Below, in pieces: positions 1 to 11,246 of a DNA stretch of 64,000 nt. This stretch comes from Hypericum androsaemum (taxonomy: Eukaryota; Streptophyta; Magnoliopsida; Malpighiales; Hypericaceae). Position 1 is the stretch's first letter; every line of letters begins with the position of its first letter. The position numbers and the translations under genes were made by a program. The stretch is taken from contig OZ023197.1 in the NCBI GenBank assembly GCA_963995505.1, forward strand, positions 14,382,475-14,446,474, written 5' to 3'. The notes under the pieces are model-generated. The model had not been told where the DNA came from. It was given only the letters and a program-made list of their open reading frames with translations, and ran no database searches.

Positions 1-649
1 TTATCAGCTCCTCGTTCACAGTCTTCCATGTATTCGAAATTATTCTGTGGAACTCTGCCACCGTCTCCTCATCGGACGCCTTGTGTTCCCTCTTGTAGCT
101 CCAAAAGGGATAGGTGGGATTCACCATCTCCTCGTCCCGCTGCACCGCACATCAATTGTATTCACCATACAAAACTATTTGATAAAGGTTTAGAATCTTT
201 CCATCGAAACAAAACTTAAAGATAATAGGTAGGTGAATTTTCTATATTAACTACAATACGTCTTTCATCAAACTGAAGTTTGCACGAGTTTTAACTTCGC
301 CAACATGCTAAAAAGAGCCATGAGATCAAGATGTATCAAAAATTTAAATAGTAATTACCTTGTAGGTGACCAACTCATTGCGAAGACGAGCAATAAGACA
401 CACATCATGGGCCAGAGTAGGTCCATTTTGCAACCACTGGAATGCGGGGACAGCGAGCTCTTTCCCCATCGCTACAAAGGCGATTGCGAGCATATATCTA
501 TCCCCCGCTGTCCGGACTCCCATTTCTAGACTCTCCTTGAATGATGGTTTATACCCACTATTTTTCCACGTAGCTTCCAGCATGTAATCTTGTGCAAATT
601 CCATTAGCTGCCTAAGTAGCACGCAGGTTAATACGAGTAGCTTTGTGAT

Positions 650-1361
650 GGTCTTTTTATACGAAGTGACTATTTCAGAGCTCACAGTGCAGTGTATCTT
701 ACATAATCCTTTGTCAGGGAGACACACATAGATGTTCCATGCCAATTGATCATAACCAAACATGCCAATTAATTTTTATGTCCCTATTATTAAATATTAA
801 CTTGACATTCATTTTATCGTAACCAACCATATTTTTTTATCGTACCCGGACATGCCAATTGATCGTAACCAAGTATGCCAATTAATTTTTATGTCTTTAA
901 TATTAACTTGGCATGCCATTTTATTATAACCAAGCATGTTAATTCTCTCCACTGCATCACCGGACGTATCCTTCAACATGTCCCCCACCTTGCTCTTCAA
1001 CATCTCTACCTCCCTACCATAACATTCAAGTTTCTACAATTTTGCACAATATGACATATATAAAGTGAAAAGTAATAACATAAGATGTTAAAGAAGAAAG
1101 AAAGTAAAAGGACAAAAACGGTTTTGAATCTTTCTATTCAACAAGTTGTGAATTTTTTACACTTGTTAATAATCTAACCACTCTTCCAGCTAGTAATAGA
1201 GTACCGTGTTGGCACGAATTTTTGCCTTGTAAAACTAATTTTTCCGTCCCCCTGCTTTTAATTTAATATTTTTCTGCATTCATTTTTATACAAAGTGACT
1301 ATTTCAGAGCCCACGGTGCAGTGTATCTTACATAATCCTTTGTCAAGGAGACACACACAGA
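650..1361 (-). other. Scrambled segment in intron 5 of TPS copy A
   Basis: A direct repeat of about 78 bp (about 658-735 and 1284-1361) carries the 3' end of exon 5 with its donor region. Between the two copies lie a short AT-rich repeat (about 736-940, units containing CATGCCAATT), then the first ~90 bp of a TPS exon 2 (about 940-1033, minus strand, with its AG acceptor just outside) and intron 1-like sequence (1034 to about 1130) matching the same part of copy C. The exon 2 piece is out of order, between exons 6 and 5. Confidence 0.7.
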
Positions 1362-1502
1362 TGTTCCATCCCGAGCTGTGTTTGTTTCCAATTCATCAAA
1401 ACAGTCCAAGTAGGCCTTATAGAGGTGCTTCATATAATCTCTTGGAAGTTGGTCGATGATGCCTCTGTTCCACCTGAAAACTTCTGCGATTTTAGGAGAG
1501 AA

Positions 1503-1572
1503 AAAAAAAATATATATACACACACATACATATATATACACACACACATATATATATATATGTATATATATC
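1503..1572. repeat. TA/CA microsatellite in intron 4 of copy A
   Basis: Alternating TA and CA dinucleotide runs in intron 4 of copy A. Simple sequence with no coding content. Confidence 0.9.
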
Positions 1573-2460
1573 TAGGAGTTCGTTGGCTTTGACAATGAAC
1601 ATAGTTCGTACGGTGTTTTAATCAAAAGTGAAGGCAACAAACCTCTCCATTGCATCAGTAAGGATCGGTAGTTCTTCGAAAGAGCCATATGTATCATAGA
1701 TGTCGTCAAGAAAAGTTACGAGATTGCATTGTTTGATGTATTCGGCCCGAGCGAAGGCATACTTGGGTTCAAAGAAATGAGACTCACTCCAGAAGAAATA
1801 TTCCATGATTCTGTCTCTAGCAAATGGTAACTTGGATTGGAGGTCCTGGTCGACCGACCACCTACACATATATTATATGGAGAAACGTCAGATATACGAA
1901 AGACCTACCTTCACGAGATAGAAATTAAGGATGATGTAGTAATTGAATCCAGTTGGATATACAAAAAAAAAAGAAACTTACTTGAAGATATCCCTTATCT
2001 CTTGTTGGTGAAACAACTGAATCCGGTTGAAGTCGAGCTTGGCAAACTTGAGCAACGTATCGTTCCGAGGCTCGTAATCTTGGTAGCATTTTTCGTAGAA
2101 AGAGATGAATTCCCTAACTTTGAGTCTGGGAGGTCCCCTGAACAACGGAGTCTTCAACGAGCTGAGAACTTCCTCTCTCAAATCTGAGTTCAACTGAGTC
2201 AATTGCTCCAAGTGCATCCTTGTGAAGGCCACGGCTTCGTCGAGGATTTCTTCCCCGTGGGTGGCGAGATGGGCAGCTTCGTATAGACTCAGCAAGCCTT
2301 TGGTGTCCCGTGTAAGGGAGTCCTTGAAGAACTTTCCATTCTTGCTCTCCTTGAACTTGTTAAAGACATCTGATGAGTTGCATGAATGAATATAGAATAT
2401 AGAGTTCCAAGATAGGTGTAGAGGGAGATTCCGCCTCCAACGGTCACACTGGTGGTAAAC

Positions 2461-3548
2461 CAGGTTTGGAGACTAGGCCCATGGCCCACGATACCGCTAA
2501 GGAATGGAGTAACAAAAAGGCCCAGGCTGGAAAAGCCCACGCGGGAACCACGGCCCAATCCATAAGTTTGGACAAGGAGACTCCACTTCAAACGCCCCCA
2601 AGCCCTGCTCCAGTTTCAGCACTGGTCAGAAAGGATGGAAACCACAAGAATTCCTCCGTTCACAAGAGGTTTGTTGAAGATATGTGAGACATGAGGCTGC
2701 CCTTGGCTACGGCATGTGCCATGTTCACACAAAAGGCTTCCATTTGGAATAAAGAAGTGTTCGGTAATATTTTTCACAAGAAAAGGAATCTGAATAACAG
2801 AATTGGTGGGATTCAAAAGGCCCTCGAAGTGAGGCAAAATCCCTTCCTTATTGATCTCGAGAAACAATTGAGATTGGAGCTTGAGCAGGTGTTAGAGCAA
2901 AAAGAGGTGTTATGGGCCCAAAAAGCTAGGGTGGACTACCTAGTTAACGGTGACAGAAACACTAATTACTTCCACGCCTTTACCATGGTGAGAAGGAAAC
3001 AGAACAGAATTGAAGGGCTTAAGAACACTGATGGTGGTTGGATAATGGAGGCGGAGGAGGTTAAGGAGCTACTGGTTGGGTATTTTGAGAAGCTGTACTG
3101 CGAAGTTTAGATGCCCATTATTGATAACCTTCCCCTGCTGAATGGCTTCCAGTTGGTTCCAGATTCTGAGAGGCTTCTCTTGGCTAAGTTCCCATCTCCG
3201 GAGGAGATCAAACGAGTAGTGTTTTCAATTGCTCCTTCAAAAGCACCAGGCCCAGACGGGTTACACGGGGCTTTCTATTGGAAGAATTGGGACGTGGTCA
3301 AGTCTTCAGTGGTCACCTTCATCCAAAATGTGTTTGGTGGAGGTGGTCAGTTAAAGAGGTCAACGATACATCTCTGTCCCTTATTCCAAAGATCAAACAG
3401 CCATTTCAGCCGGCAAATTTTAGACCGATTAGCCTCTGCAATGTGTCCTTGAAGATGGTTACCAAGCTTCTTGCCGCATGCCTTCAAGAACACATGCCCA
3501 CGTGGATCAGAGTACATCAAAATAGTTTTGTTCCCGGAAGGCACATCA
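2461..3548 (+). mobile_element. L1-type LINE fragment (linker plus N-terminal reverse transcriptase)
   Basis: Plus-strand reading frames resemble the region just upstream of and into the reverse transcriptase of plant LINEs: a charged linker with WNKEVFGNIF, then VNGDRNTNYFHA, then SKAPGPDG and the NFRPISLCN motif, ending at FVPGRHI. A stop codon at 3108-3110 and a frameshift near 3355 interrupt it. No endonuclease and no catalytic YADD are present. It is cut at 3548 by the LTR that starts at 3549, and it lies where exons 1-2 of TPS copy A should be. Confidence 0.85.
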
Positions 3549-5116
3549 TGTTAGTATAGATGTCCTAGAGATAATCGATATAAGGACATTATACTTGATC
3601 ACATTCAGTTATATTATTAATGTGTATTAATAATATTCGGCATTACATAAATGAATATAATGTTTGATTGTTTGCATATATTCATGTTTATGTTCCCATG
3701 AACTAGTGTTGTCATTGAGAATGTGAGATCTCAGATGACTAAGCACGTAGTTCTTAAAGAGCCACAATCAATGATCATCGAGAATGAGATATCGATGATG
3801 CGATTGAGATTAGTGTGCGATCTGCATCATATCCTTAGAGGATGTAGTGGTTCTCACAACTACGAGATACTAGGTATTTCATGATGGATGCACATATACT
3901 TTAGAGAGTATTGGCATACCTGACCGAGAAACCGTTTGGTGTATTCTATTTATGTGTCTACGGAAATATCGGTTTGTGGAGTAGTGTAATAGTCCTCCGA
4001 CTTGAGGTCAATACGCACGACATGTACGGATTGATGGACTTTGACCATGACCAACGCTTGCACTCCTGACGGGGTAGATACGGCATGTGTTGGGTACATC
4101 ACGAAGTGCATGTGCGTGGTAGTTGAGCCAAGAATAGGATTCATTCCTCAAATAGACTTGGAGAGAATACTTGTCTTCTCATAACTAATTGGATCGTTAG
4201 TCATTGGCCAATGCACATCACTTTTGGAATGGTGTCTAAAAGTGATAACATGATCAATTAGTAGAATGAGATAATATGATTAAATTATTTGAATAGACAC
4301 TTAATCATGTTCAAGACTTAATCGAGTATTCGCGAATGAAAGGACTGTATCACTATGAGCTTCACATTACAGGTAGTTGCAGTATCCTCGCAACGTATTG
4401 AGATTGTCTGGTCTATTGTCTAGGGTTCGACTAAGACCATTAGTTCGACTAATCGCTTGGCATGTGAGGGCATATCGGTCACACAACAAGTAGTCATAGT
4501 TTACGAATTGAAGTTGGTTAGATTAAATATTGATTTGATCAAGAATATTTAATCTATAGAGAAATATTATAATTCTATTAGATGGAATTATAATTGTAAT
4601 TATTTAATTAAGTTAGATTTAATTAAATACTAATGTGTATAGTAAAATCTATTAGATGTTGGACATATTGACTGAGTCAAGAAAATAATAGAATGGGCTT
4701 AGAGGCCCAAAAGGGAAGTCAATGTTGGAAGCCACTAAAGGCTTCTAACTTTGCCTCCTACGAAACCTACTCCTAAAAGGGTAGGAGTTGGTTAATTATT
4801 TTACTATATATACATGTGTGGGTATCAAGGAGTTTTACACACAGAAATTCATTAACCTAGATACAAGACACATATTTTCTCTAGTTTCTTCGATAAAGAA
4901 TTCTTCTAACGAATTCTCGAAGATATCAACTGTCAAGAGTTCGTAGACGAGGACTACGTGGATACAGTAGTTGAGGATCGATCTACAACGCACTGTAAGC
5001 ATCCTCTAACGATGTTGTTATATTTTATGTTATACTGCCATGATCAGGATTCGTGTTGGTGAAAATTTTATCTTCCGCTGCTGCGAACCTAGGGTTCGTG
5101 TTTATAAAATTCAACA
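3549..5116 (+). mobile_element. Long LTR (about 1.57 kb) of an LTR retrotransposon
   Basis: Begins TGTTAG and ends TTCAACA. It is followed at once by a primer-binding site complementary to initiator tRNA-Met (TGGTATCAG at about 5118), so this is a 5' LTR with the element reading on the plus strand. A TATA-like tract lies near 4800. It interrupts the LINE fragment. I could not find the matching 3' LTR, so the element is incomplete or its far end is unrecognisable. Confidence 0.75.
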
Positions 5117-5925
5117 GTGGTATCAGGGCTTCAGGTTGATTTTATGGCCGTATACATAAATATCTGTGTATCTCAACTTTATATATACGACTGGTATATA
5201 TAAATTAAAAAAAAATTGAAGGGACGCGGACCGCCTTGGAGGCGGCGTCCGCGTCGCCAACGCCACGGCCGCCACGCGCAGCCTTTCTGAGAGCGACCAC
5301 CACCGACGAGCTCGGCTCGTCACTGGCGGCGTCATTGTCGTGGCGGTGTCGACCTGATCGACGCGAGCAACGAGGTGTCGTCGAGCCGTTTCTGGACTCA
5401 GTCCGCGGCTCAACGACATCGTCGTTGACGCGCCGATTCACGGAGCCGGGGTACCACAGACGTGCTCGCCGCGTTGTGAACGACGTCTTCGTACCAGCGG
5501 TGACGTCCGGTGCTCCGCCAACGGAGAGAACAAAGCTTTTAAAGCTTCGGGGTCATTTTTGGATCGAAAGGTTTTCGACCCAATAACAGGCCCCACGCGC
5601 GGCGAAGCGGCGGTCTAGGACCACTGTCGTGCTCACCCCGTTGCGAGCTTCATTGTGGAGGCGGCGGTGAGAGGCGGATCGGCTCGAATAGAGTTTTGTC
5701 GTTGAGCCGTGACCGAGCCCGTTCGGTCGTCAACGACGGAGACGGCCACGCGCCGAATCACCTAGCACGGCCACTACGGAAGAGCTTGCCTCGTCGCGGT
5801 CATCGTCGTGGTGCTGGCGATGCACGCCGGAGCGGCGTCGATCGTCGCGTGCAATCGCGGCCTGATTTTTCAGGGAGCGGAGAAGGCCGCATCACGAACC
5901 AGAAGGACATCGCGACACCAGGGCG
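5117..5925 (+). other. Leader of the long-LTR element, GC-rich, no convincing gene
   Basis: Starts with the primer-binding site and a short AT-rich stretch, then turns sharply GC- and CpG-rich from about 5220 to 5925. Open frames here (5236-5586, 5696-5944) show no recognisable domain and overlap frames on the other strand. The same character resumes after the nested copia element at 11247. Probably noncoding body of a large non-autonomous LTR element, or host sequence carried by it. Confidence 0.5.
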
Positions 5926-6266
5926 TGTTAATTTTAGTACTTGAAGCTCTGTAAGATTTGGTTTAATGGCAATAATGGATAAGGAGGAACGAAGAAGAAG
6001 AGCCAGGTGTGAGGAGGAAAATTGTCCTCATTTTCATTTACTTTTTCTCTGTACAAGTGTCCAAAATAAATACTAGAAACTACCTACGTGGAGAAAGAGA
6101 AAAGAAGAGAATAAAGGAATATTATCTGGCATCTTAATAACCCGTAACAAATTCTCCAGGTACAGCTTCCTTGTGACTCGGGAATGGGACCCACATGTCC
6201 CCAATACGCGTTCCTGCTACTGAACATGGTTTAGGCCCATGGGTGAAGAATGAAATGGGCTTAATA
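5926..6266 (-). repeat. Copia 3' LTR (left copy)
   Basis: 341-bp direct repeat of 10906-11246; it differs at one position near 6223 in my reading. Confidence 0.93.
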
Positions 6267-9200
6267 CCCCCCCACAAGCTGGAATGTGAGGATCAAACAT
6301 TCCAAGCTTGGAGATGAGTTCCTTGTGACGCGAAGAAGAAAGGGCCTTTGTGAACACATCCGCCAGCTGCAGATCAGTGTCCACGTGAAACGTCTTCAAC
6401 AGACCAAGCTGGATTTTCTCACGGACAACGTGACAATCTAGCTCAATGTGCTTGGTCCGTTCGTGAAAAACGGGATTTTCAGCTATATAAATAGCACTCT
6501 GGTTGTCACAAAATAAGAGTGAAGGGGAAGGATGAGGAACCCGAAAATCAGAAAGGAGATAGCGAAGCCATTGAAGCTCACAAGTTGTATCGGCCATGGC
6601 ACGATACTCGGCTTCAGAAGAGGACCGAGATGCTGTTTGGTGTTTCTTGGTGCGCCAAGAAACAAGGGAGTTCCCAAGAAAAACTGTGAATCCTGTGAGT
6701 GATCGTCTTGTATCGGGACAGCCGGCCCAATCACTATCACAATAAGCCTTCAATTGGCAAGAAGAATTAGCATAAAAGAAAATCCCAGCACCTGGAGATC
6801 CCTTAAGATATTTGAGAATCCGATGGGCAGCCTTTAAGTGTAGATCAGTGGGTCGAGACATCCATTGACTGAGCTGTTGAACGGCATAAGTAATATCTGG
6901 ACGGGTATTAGTAAGATAAATTAGGCGGCCAATTAAGCGCCTATAGGTGGAGGATGTGATCTTCTCATCGGGATCTAATTCCCAGTCATCATCAGGATCA
7001 AGAACAGGTGCATCATCGAGAGGCACACCAGAATCAGCTTCAAGATGTAAATTAACCTCAGCAGGAGTAGAGACAGGTTTAGAGCCCAAAAAACCTGAAT
7101 CACGAAGAAGTTCAAGAGTATATTTGCGTTGACAAACATGAATACCAGTAGAATTGCGAGCAATTTCCAATCCCAGAAATACTTGAGATGGCCCAGGTCA
7201 TTGAGTTTCAGATTCTGGTGAAGAAAAGATTTGACTGCAGCAATAGCAGAAAGGTCAGCACTGGCCAAAATAATATCATCGACGTACACCAATAACACAA
7301 TAAAGTGATGATCCTGGTCTTTAGTGAACAAAGAGTGGTCTGACTGAGATTGAGCAAATCCAAAACAAATCAGAATTGATGTCAGCTTGGCGAACCACTG
7401 GCGGCTTGCTTGTTTCAAGCCGTAGAGTGATTTCTTGAGACGACAAACCAAGCCACTTTGAGTGTGATCCAGGGGTAGACCTGGGGGAGGCTCCATATAT
7501 ACTTCTTCAGATAAATCACCATTTAAAAAAGCATTATTGACATCGAGCTGATGGAGATGCCAATTCTGTTGCACAGCCAGAGCAAGTAGCAGCCGTACAG
7601 TAGTAAGTTTTGCAACGGGTGAAAAGGTGTCGATAAAGTCAATGCCAAGGGCCTGTGTATACCCTTTAGCCACCAACCTGGCTTTATAGCGTTCCACACT
7701 GCCATCGGCTTTGTGTTTCACCTTGAACACCCACTTACATTTAACCGCTTTCTTCCCAGTAGGTAAAGCCACTAAATTCCAGGTGTTGTTTGATTGCAGA
7801 GCAGAAAGTTCTGTGGTCATGGCCTCAATCCAACATGAATGTTGAATAGCTTCTGAATATGTCCTAGGCTCTAAAGAGGCTAAGAGAATGAAAGAAAAAG
7901 CCTTATGTGAAGGGGAAAAACTGTCAAGACAAAAATAGGAAGCAAGAGGATAAGAAGAATGAACCTGACCCGAAGATGAATTGGCAAGATGAGCTGAGTG
8001 ACAAATGTAATCTGTCAAACGAGCTGGTGGAGCTCGAGTTCGTTGGGACCTTCTGACAGGCACATCTCCAACATGAGACGGTGAGGTACGAGGTTGGTGA
8101 TTTAGTGGTTCATTAAGGCAGAGTTGGGTCCCTCCGCCAGGAATTGGGTGAGACGGTGAGGTGCTAGGGTGGTCATGTACTGGTTCATCAAAATGGAGTT
8201 GGGTCCCTCCATTAGGAATTAGGAGCTCGGAAGATGATGACACAGGTGAAGGCGTAGACTCTGGTGGAAGTTTGGTTATGGGACTAGCTGTAGGTAGAAC
8301 TAAATCTGTAGGTATGTAAGGCTGAAACAGGGATGGTGTATAAAGATGCTGGTTTTGGAATGGAAAAATATGCTCATAAAATGTAACATCACGTGAAAAA
8401 ATGACTGCGTGGGTGTGAAGGTTGTAAAGTTTATAACCCTTAAGATGGGTAGGTATTCCAAGGAATAAAAAAGGTGCAGACCTTGGATCAAACTTTGTTC
8501 TCCCAGCGGCAAAGTTGAAGCATAGCAAAGGCAACCGAGTACCCAAATATGTTTCAACTTAGGTAACTGGTTATGCAAAATTTCAAAGGGGGTTCTATGG
8601 TTCAAAATCGTGGATGGTGTTCTATTGATCAGATAAGTAGCATAAAGGATGCAATCACTCCAAAAAACAAGAGGTAAGTGTGCTTGAATGCAAAGAGATC
8701 TTGCCACGTTTAAAATATGCTGGTGTTTTCGTTCGACTCGCCCATTTTGTTGGGGAGTTTGCACGCAAGAAAGTTCATGATGAATGCCTGTTTTGGCAAA
8801 AAAATCAGACATGAAAAACTCTTGTCCCTGATCACTACGGATGCTTTTAACTTTGCAAGAGAAAATGCGTTCAACCATGGTGCAAAATTGTTCTACAAGT
8901 GGACGTGCTTCACCTTTGTTTCTCATTAGAAAAGTCCATAAAGCTCGACTATGATCATCGACAACAGTTAAAAAATAAGAATATCCATCATAGGAGGGAA
9001 TGCTGTATTTGCCCCAAATGTCAATATGAAGAAGATCAAAGTTGTTCATGGCAATTGTGTCACTAACAGGAAATGGAAGACGCCTATGCTTTGCTAGATG
9101 ACAAACTTCACATGGTGATGGAACTAATGGATCTATAGCTGGTTCAAAGGCTTTCATTACCTGCAATTTGGAGGAAGGTAAATGTCCTAATCTACTGTGC

Positions 9201-10849
9201 CATAAAGCAATGTCATTGTGGATAAGTTCCAAAGATGCTGCAGTTGAGGGATGGATAGATAAAGGTTGTTGGTGATGGCCTGTATGCAGAAGGTAAAGTC
9301 CCTGATGAACCTCAGCCTTACCAATCATCTTCAGGGAAGAGAGGTCCTGGAAAACACAAGATTGGGCAGTGAAGTTAGCTGCACAAGAGGATGAACTGAG
9401 TAATTGGCTAACAGAGAGGAGATTAAAGGTGAAACTGGGCACATGAAGTACATTGCGAAGAATTAGAAAATCAGACAGTTTCACAGTTCCGACATGGCTA
9501 GCTTGAACTTTAAATCCGGTTGGCAACATGATGTGCGTATCAACTAAAGGATGAGTATCTAAGAAGAGAGCAAGAGAGCAGGCAATATGATCCGTAGCAC
9601 CACTATCTACAATCCATGTGTGATTGGAAAAAGAAGAGAAAGAGCCTACAAAAGTGGTAAGACGCGTACCTGACATGGAAGGAACGACGGAAGGAGGATA
9701 ATGCTTAGAAATAGAGTTGCTAGAACTACCTGGAGATTGTCTGATAGTGTTACCAGACTGAATAGGTTGAGTGGTCTGTTTGAGGATGTTCATGAGATTA
9801 GAACACTGCTCTGCAGTCAAACATAACTTCGAGATCTCCTGAGAAATCTCAGTTGTGTTTTTCTGGGAATCAGGTGTCGTCAAATTAACCATCCGAACAT
9901 TGCCTTGGCTCCCAACATCACGAGTTGGTGTCCTGAACTTGAATCCAGGTGGAAAACCATGTTTCCTATAACATTTATCAACCGTGTGACCGAACAAGTT
10001 ACAGAACGTACATTGAGGCTTCTTACCATTCGCGGTCCAGTTCCTCTTATATCCACCAGTACCTTGAGCAGCAAAAGTTCTGGGATCTGATGTGGATCCA
10101 TGAGCCATTCCATGAACCACTTGAGTGGGTTGAGTCGGAAGAACATGCTGCTGTTCGTGTTGATGAGCCAGGTAGAGTGCTCTAGTCAACGAAGGCAGTG
10201 GGTCACTTAACAAAATCTGTGATCTCACACTAGAATAATTGTCGTTAAGTCCCTTAAGAAAGCGAATGACCTGATTGGTCTCATAATAACCTCTAACAGT
10301 GTGGATAGCCTTACAAGAATTATCAGTTTCCTCATCGCCTTCTTTCTTAAGACATTCACAGCTAGGTATGGGTTGGAGTTCTTCCAACTGATCCCAAAGT
10401 GTTTGAAACTGGGTAAAATAATCAGTAACAGATAACGCACCTTGATGAAAGCTGTGGATCTCTTCCAACAGATTACTGATCCGAATGGCATCACCACGAC
10501 CAAACCTCTGCTTCAAGTTGTTTCAAGCAAGAGCAGCACTCTCAAATCGGTGTAAAGATTATGCGATCTGTGGCTCAACGGATCGGATGATCCAGTTGAG
10601 CACCATGTTGTTGGATCTCTTCCACGCCGAGTACTGAGAATCGCTGCGCTTCGGAGCCTTGATGGAGTCATCAATAAACTGGTCCTTGTTCTTACAACCC
10701 AGAGTGAGAAGCATAGATTTGCTCCAGGAGTAGTAGTTAGCGCCATTTAGTAGCGGTGAAAGGAGCACCAGTGTTGGTGTCTCGCTAGAGTGAAAATAGT
10801 AAGGGCTACTTTCGTCAATGGTCCAGCTCGAGGCTTTGGTTGGTTCCAT
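6217..10849 (-). pseudogene. Copia gag-pol, broken by stops and frameshifts
   Basis: Gag starts at the ATG at 10849 (METPK-like start, MEPTK). Two in-frame stops follow (plus-strand 10559-10561 and 10523-10525). A long frame (8300-10516) then carries the rest of gag, a CX2CX4HX4C zinc knuckle (about residues 169-182 of that frame), the protease DSGA motif near 9605, and integrase with its HHCC finger and D,D,E core (about 8720-9200). A frameshift near 8530 leads to the reverse transcriptase frame with YVDD near 7280. A one-base deletion near 7190 leads to the RNase H frame, which contains YCDSDWAG and ends at 6217. The polyprotein cannot be made from this copy despite the near-identical LTRs. 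Confidence 0.92.
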
Positions 10850-10905
10850 AGGGGAGTTGGGTGAAAGGAATCAAAGTTTTGGGTGGCAGATTGGCTCTGA
10901 TACCA

Positions 10906-11246
10906 TGTTAATTTTAGTACTTGAAGCTCTGTAAGATTTGGTTTAATGGCAATAATGGATAAGGAGGAACGAAGAAGAAGAGCCAGGTGTGAGGAGGAAA
11001 ATTGTCCTCATTTTCATTTACTTTTTCTCTGTACAAGTGTCCAAAATAAATACTAGAAACTACCTACGTGGAGAAAGAGAAAAGAAGAGAATAAAGGAAT
11101 ATTATCTGGCATCTTAATAACCCGTAACAAATTCTCCAGGTACAGCTTCCTTGTGACTCGGGAATGGGACCCACATGTCCCCAATACGCGTTCCTGCTAC
11201 CGAACATGGTTTAGGCCCATGGGTGAAGAATGAAATGGGCTTAATA
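10906..11246 (-). repeat. Copia 5' LTR (right copy)
   Basis: 341-bp LTR adjoining the tRNA-Met primer-binding site. The TSD GGGCG follows at 11247-11251. Confidence 0.93.

Larger units (their letters stand above)
1..2369 (-). pseudogene. Terpene synthase copy A (exons 3-7, both ends incomplete)
   Basis: Five TPS exons with consensus splice sites: exon 3 at 1982-2369, exon 4 at 1643-1861, exon 5 at 1332-1473, exon 6 at 359-607 and the start of exon 7 at 1-139, which runs off the window. Each is open, and the exon phases match those of intact copy C. Exon 4 has RDR and the metal-binding motif DDIYD. At the exon 6/7 junction the second metal site reads N-E-x-x-T-x-x-x-D, where the family has (N/D)-D-x-x-(S/T)-x-x-x-E, so it is degenerate. 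Exons 1 and 2 are absent: intron 2 runs into a LINE fragment at about 2461 and then a nested retrotransposon block. Intron 5 contains a misplaced exon 2 fragment. It is the most diverged copy here. Exons 3-6 look intact, but without exons 1-2 I call it a 5'-truncated pseudogene, unless those exons lie elsewhere. Confidence 0.8.
5926..11246 (-). mobile_element. Nested Ty1/copia retrotransposon, complete, with 5-bp TSD
   Basis: Two 341-bp LTRs (5926-6266 and 10906-11246) bound a 5.3-kb element read on the minus strand. GGGCG flanks both ends (5921-5925 and 11247-11251). The primer-binding site (TGGTATCAGAGCC on the minus strand, about 10891-10905) abuts the right LTR, and a G-rich polypurine tract abuts the left LTR (about 6267-6276). 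By eye the LTRs differ at one base, so insertion is recent. LTR ends are TG...TA instead of the usual TG...CA. Domain order is gag, protease, integrase, reverse transcriptase, RNase H, as in copia. Confidence 0.95.

Noticed and set aside
5236..5944. GC-rich open frames as a host gene
   Set aside because: No domain, overlapping frames on both strands, and located between an LTR leader and a nested element. High GC alone keeps frames open.
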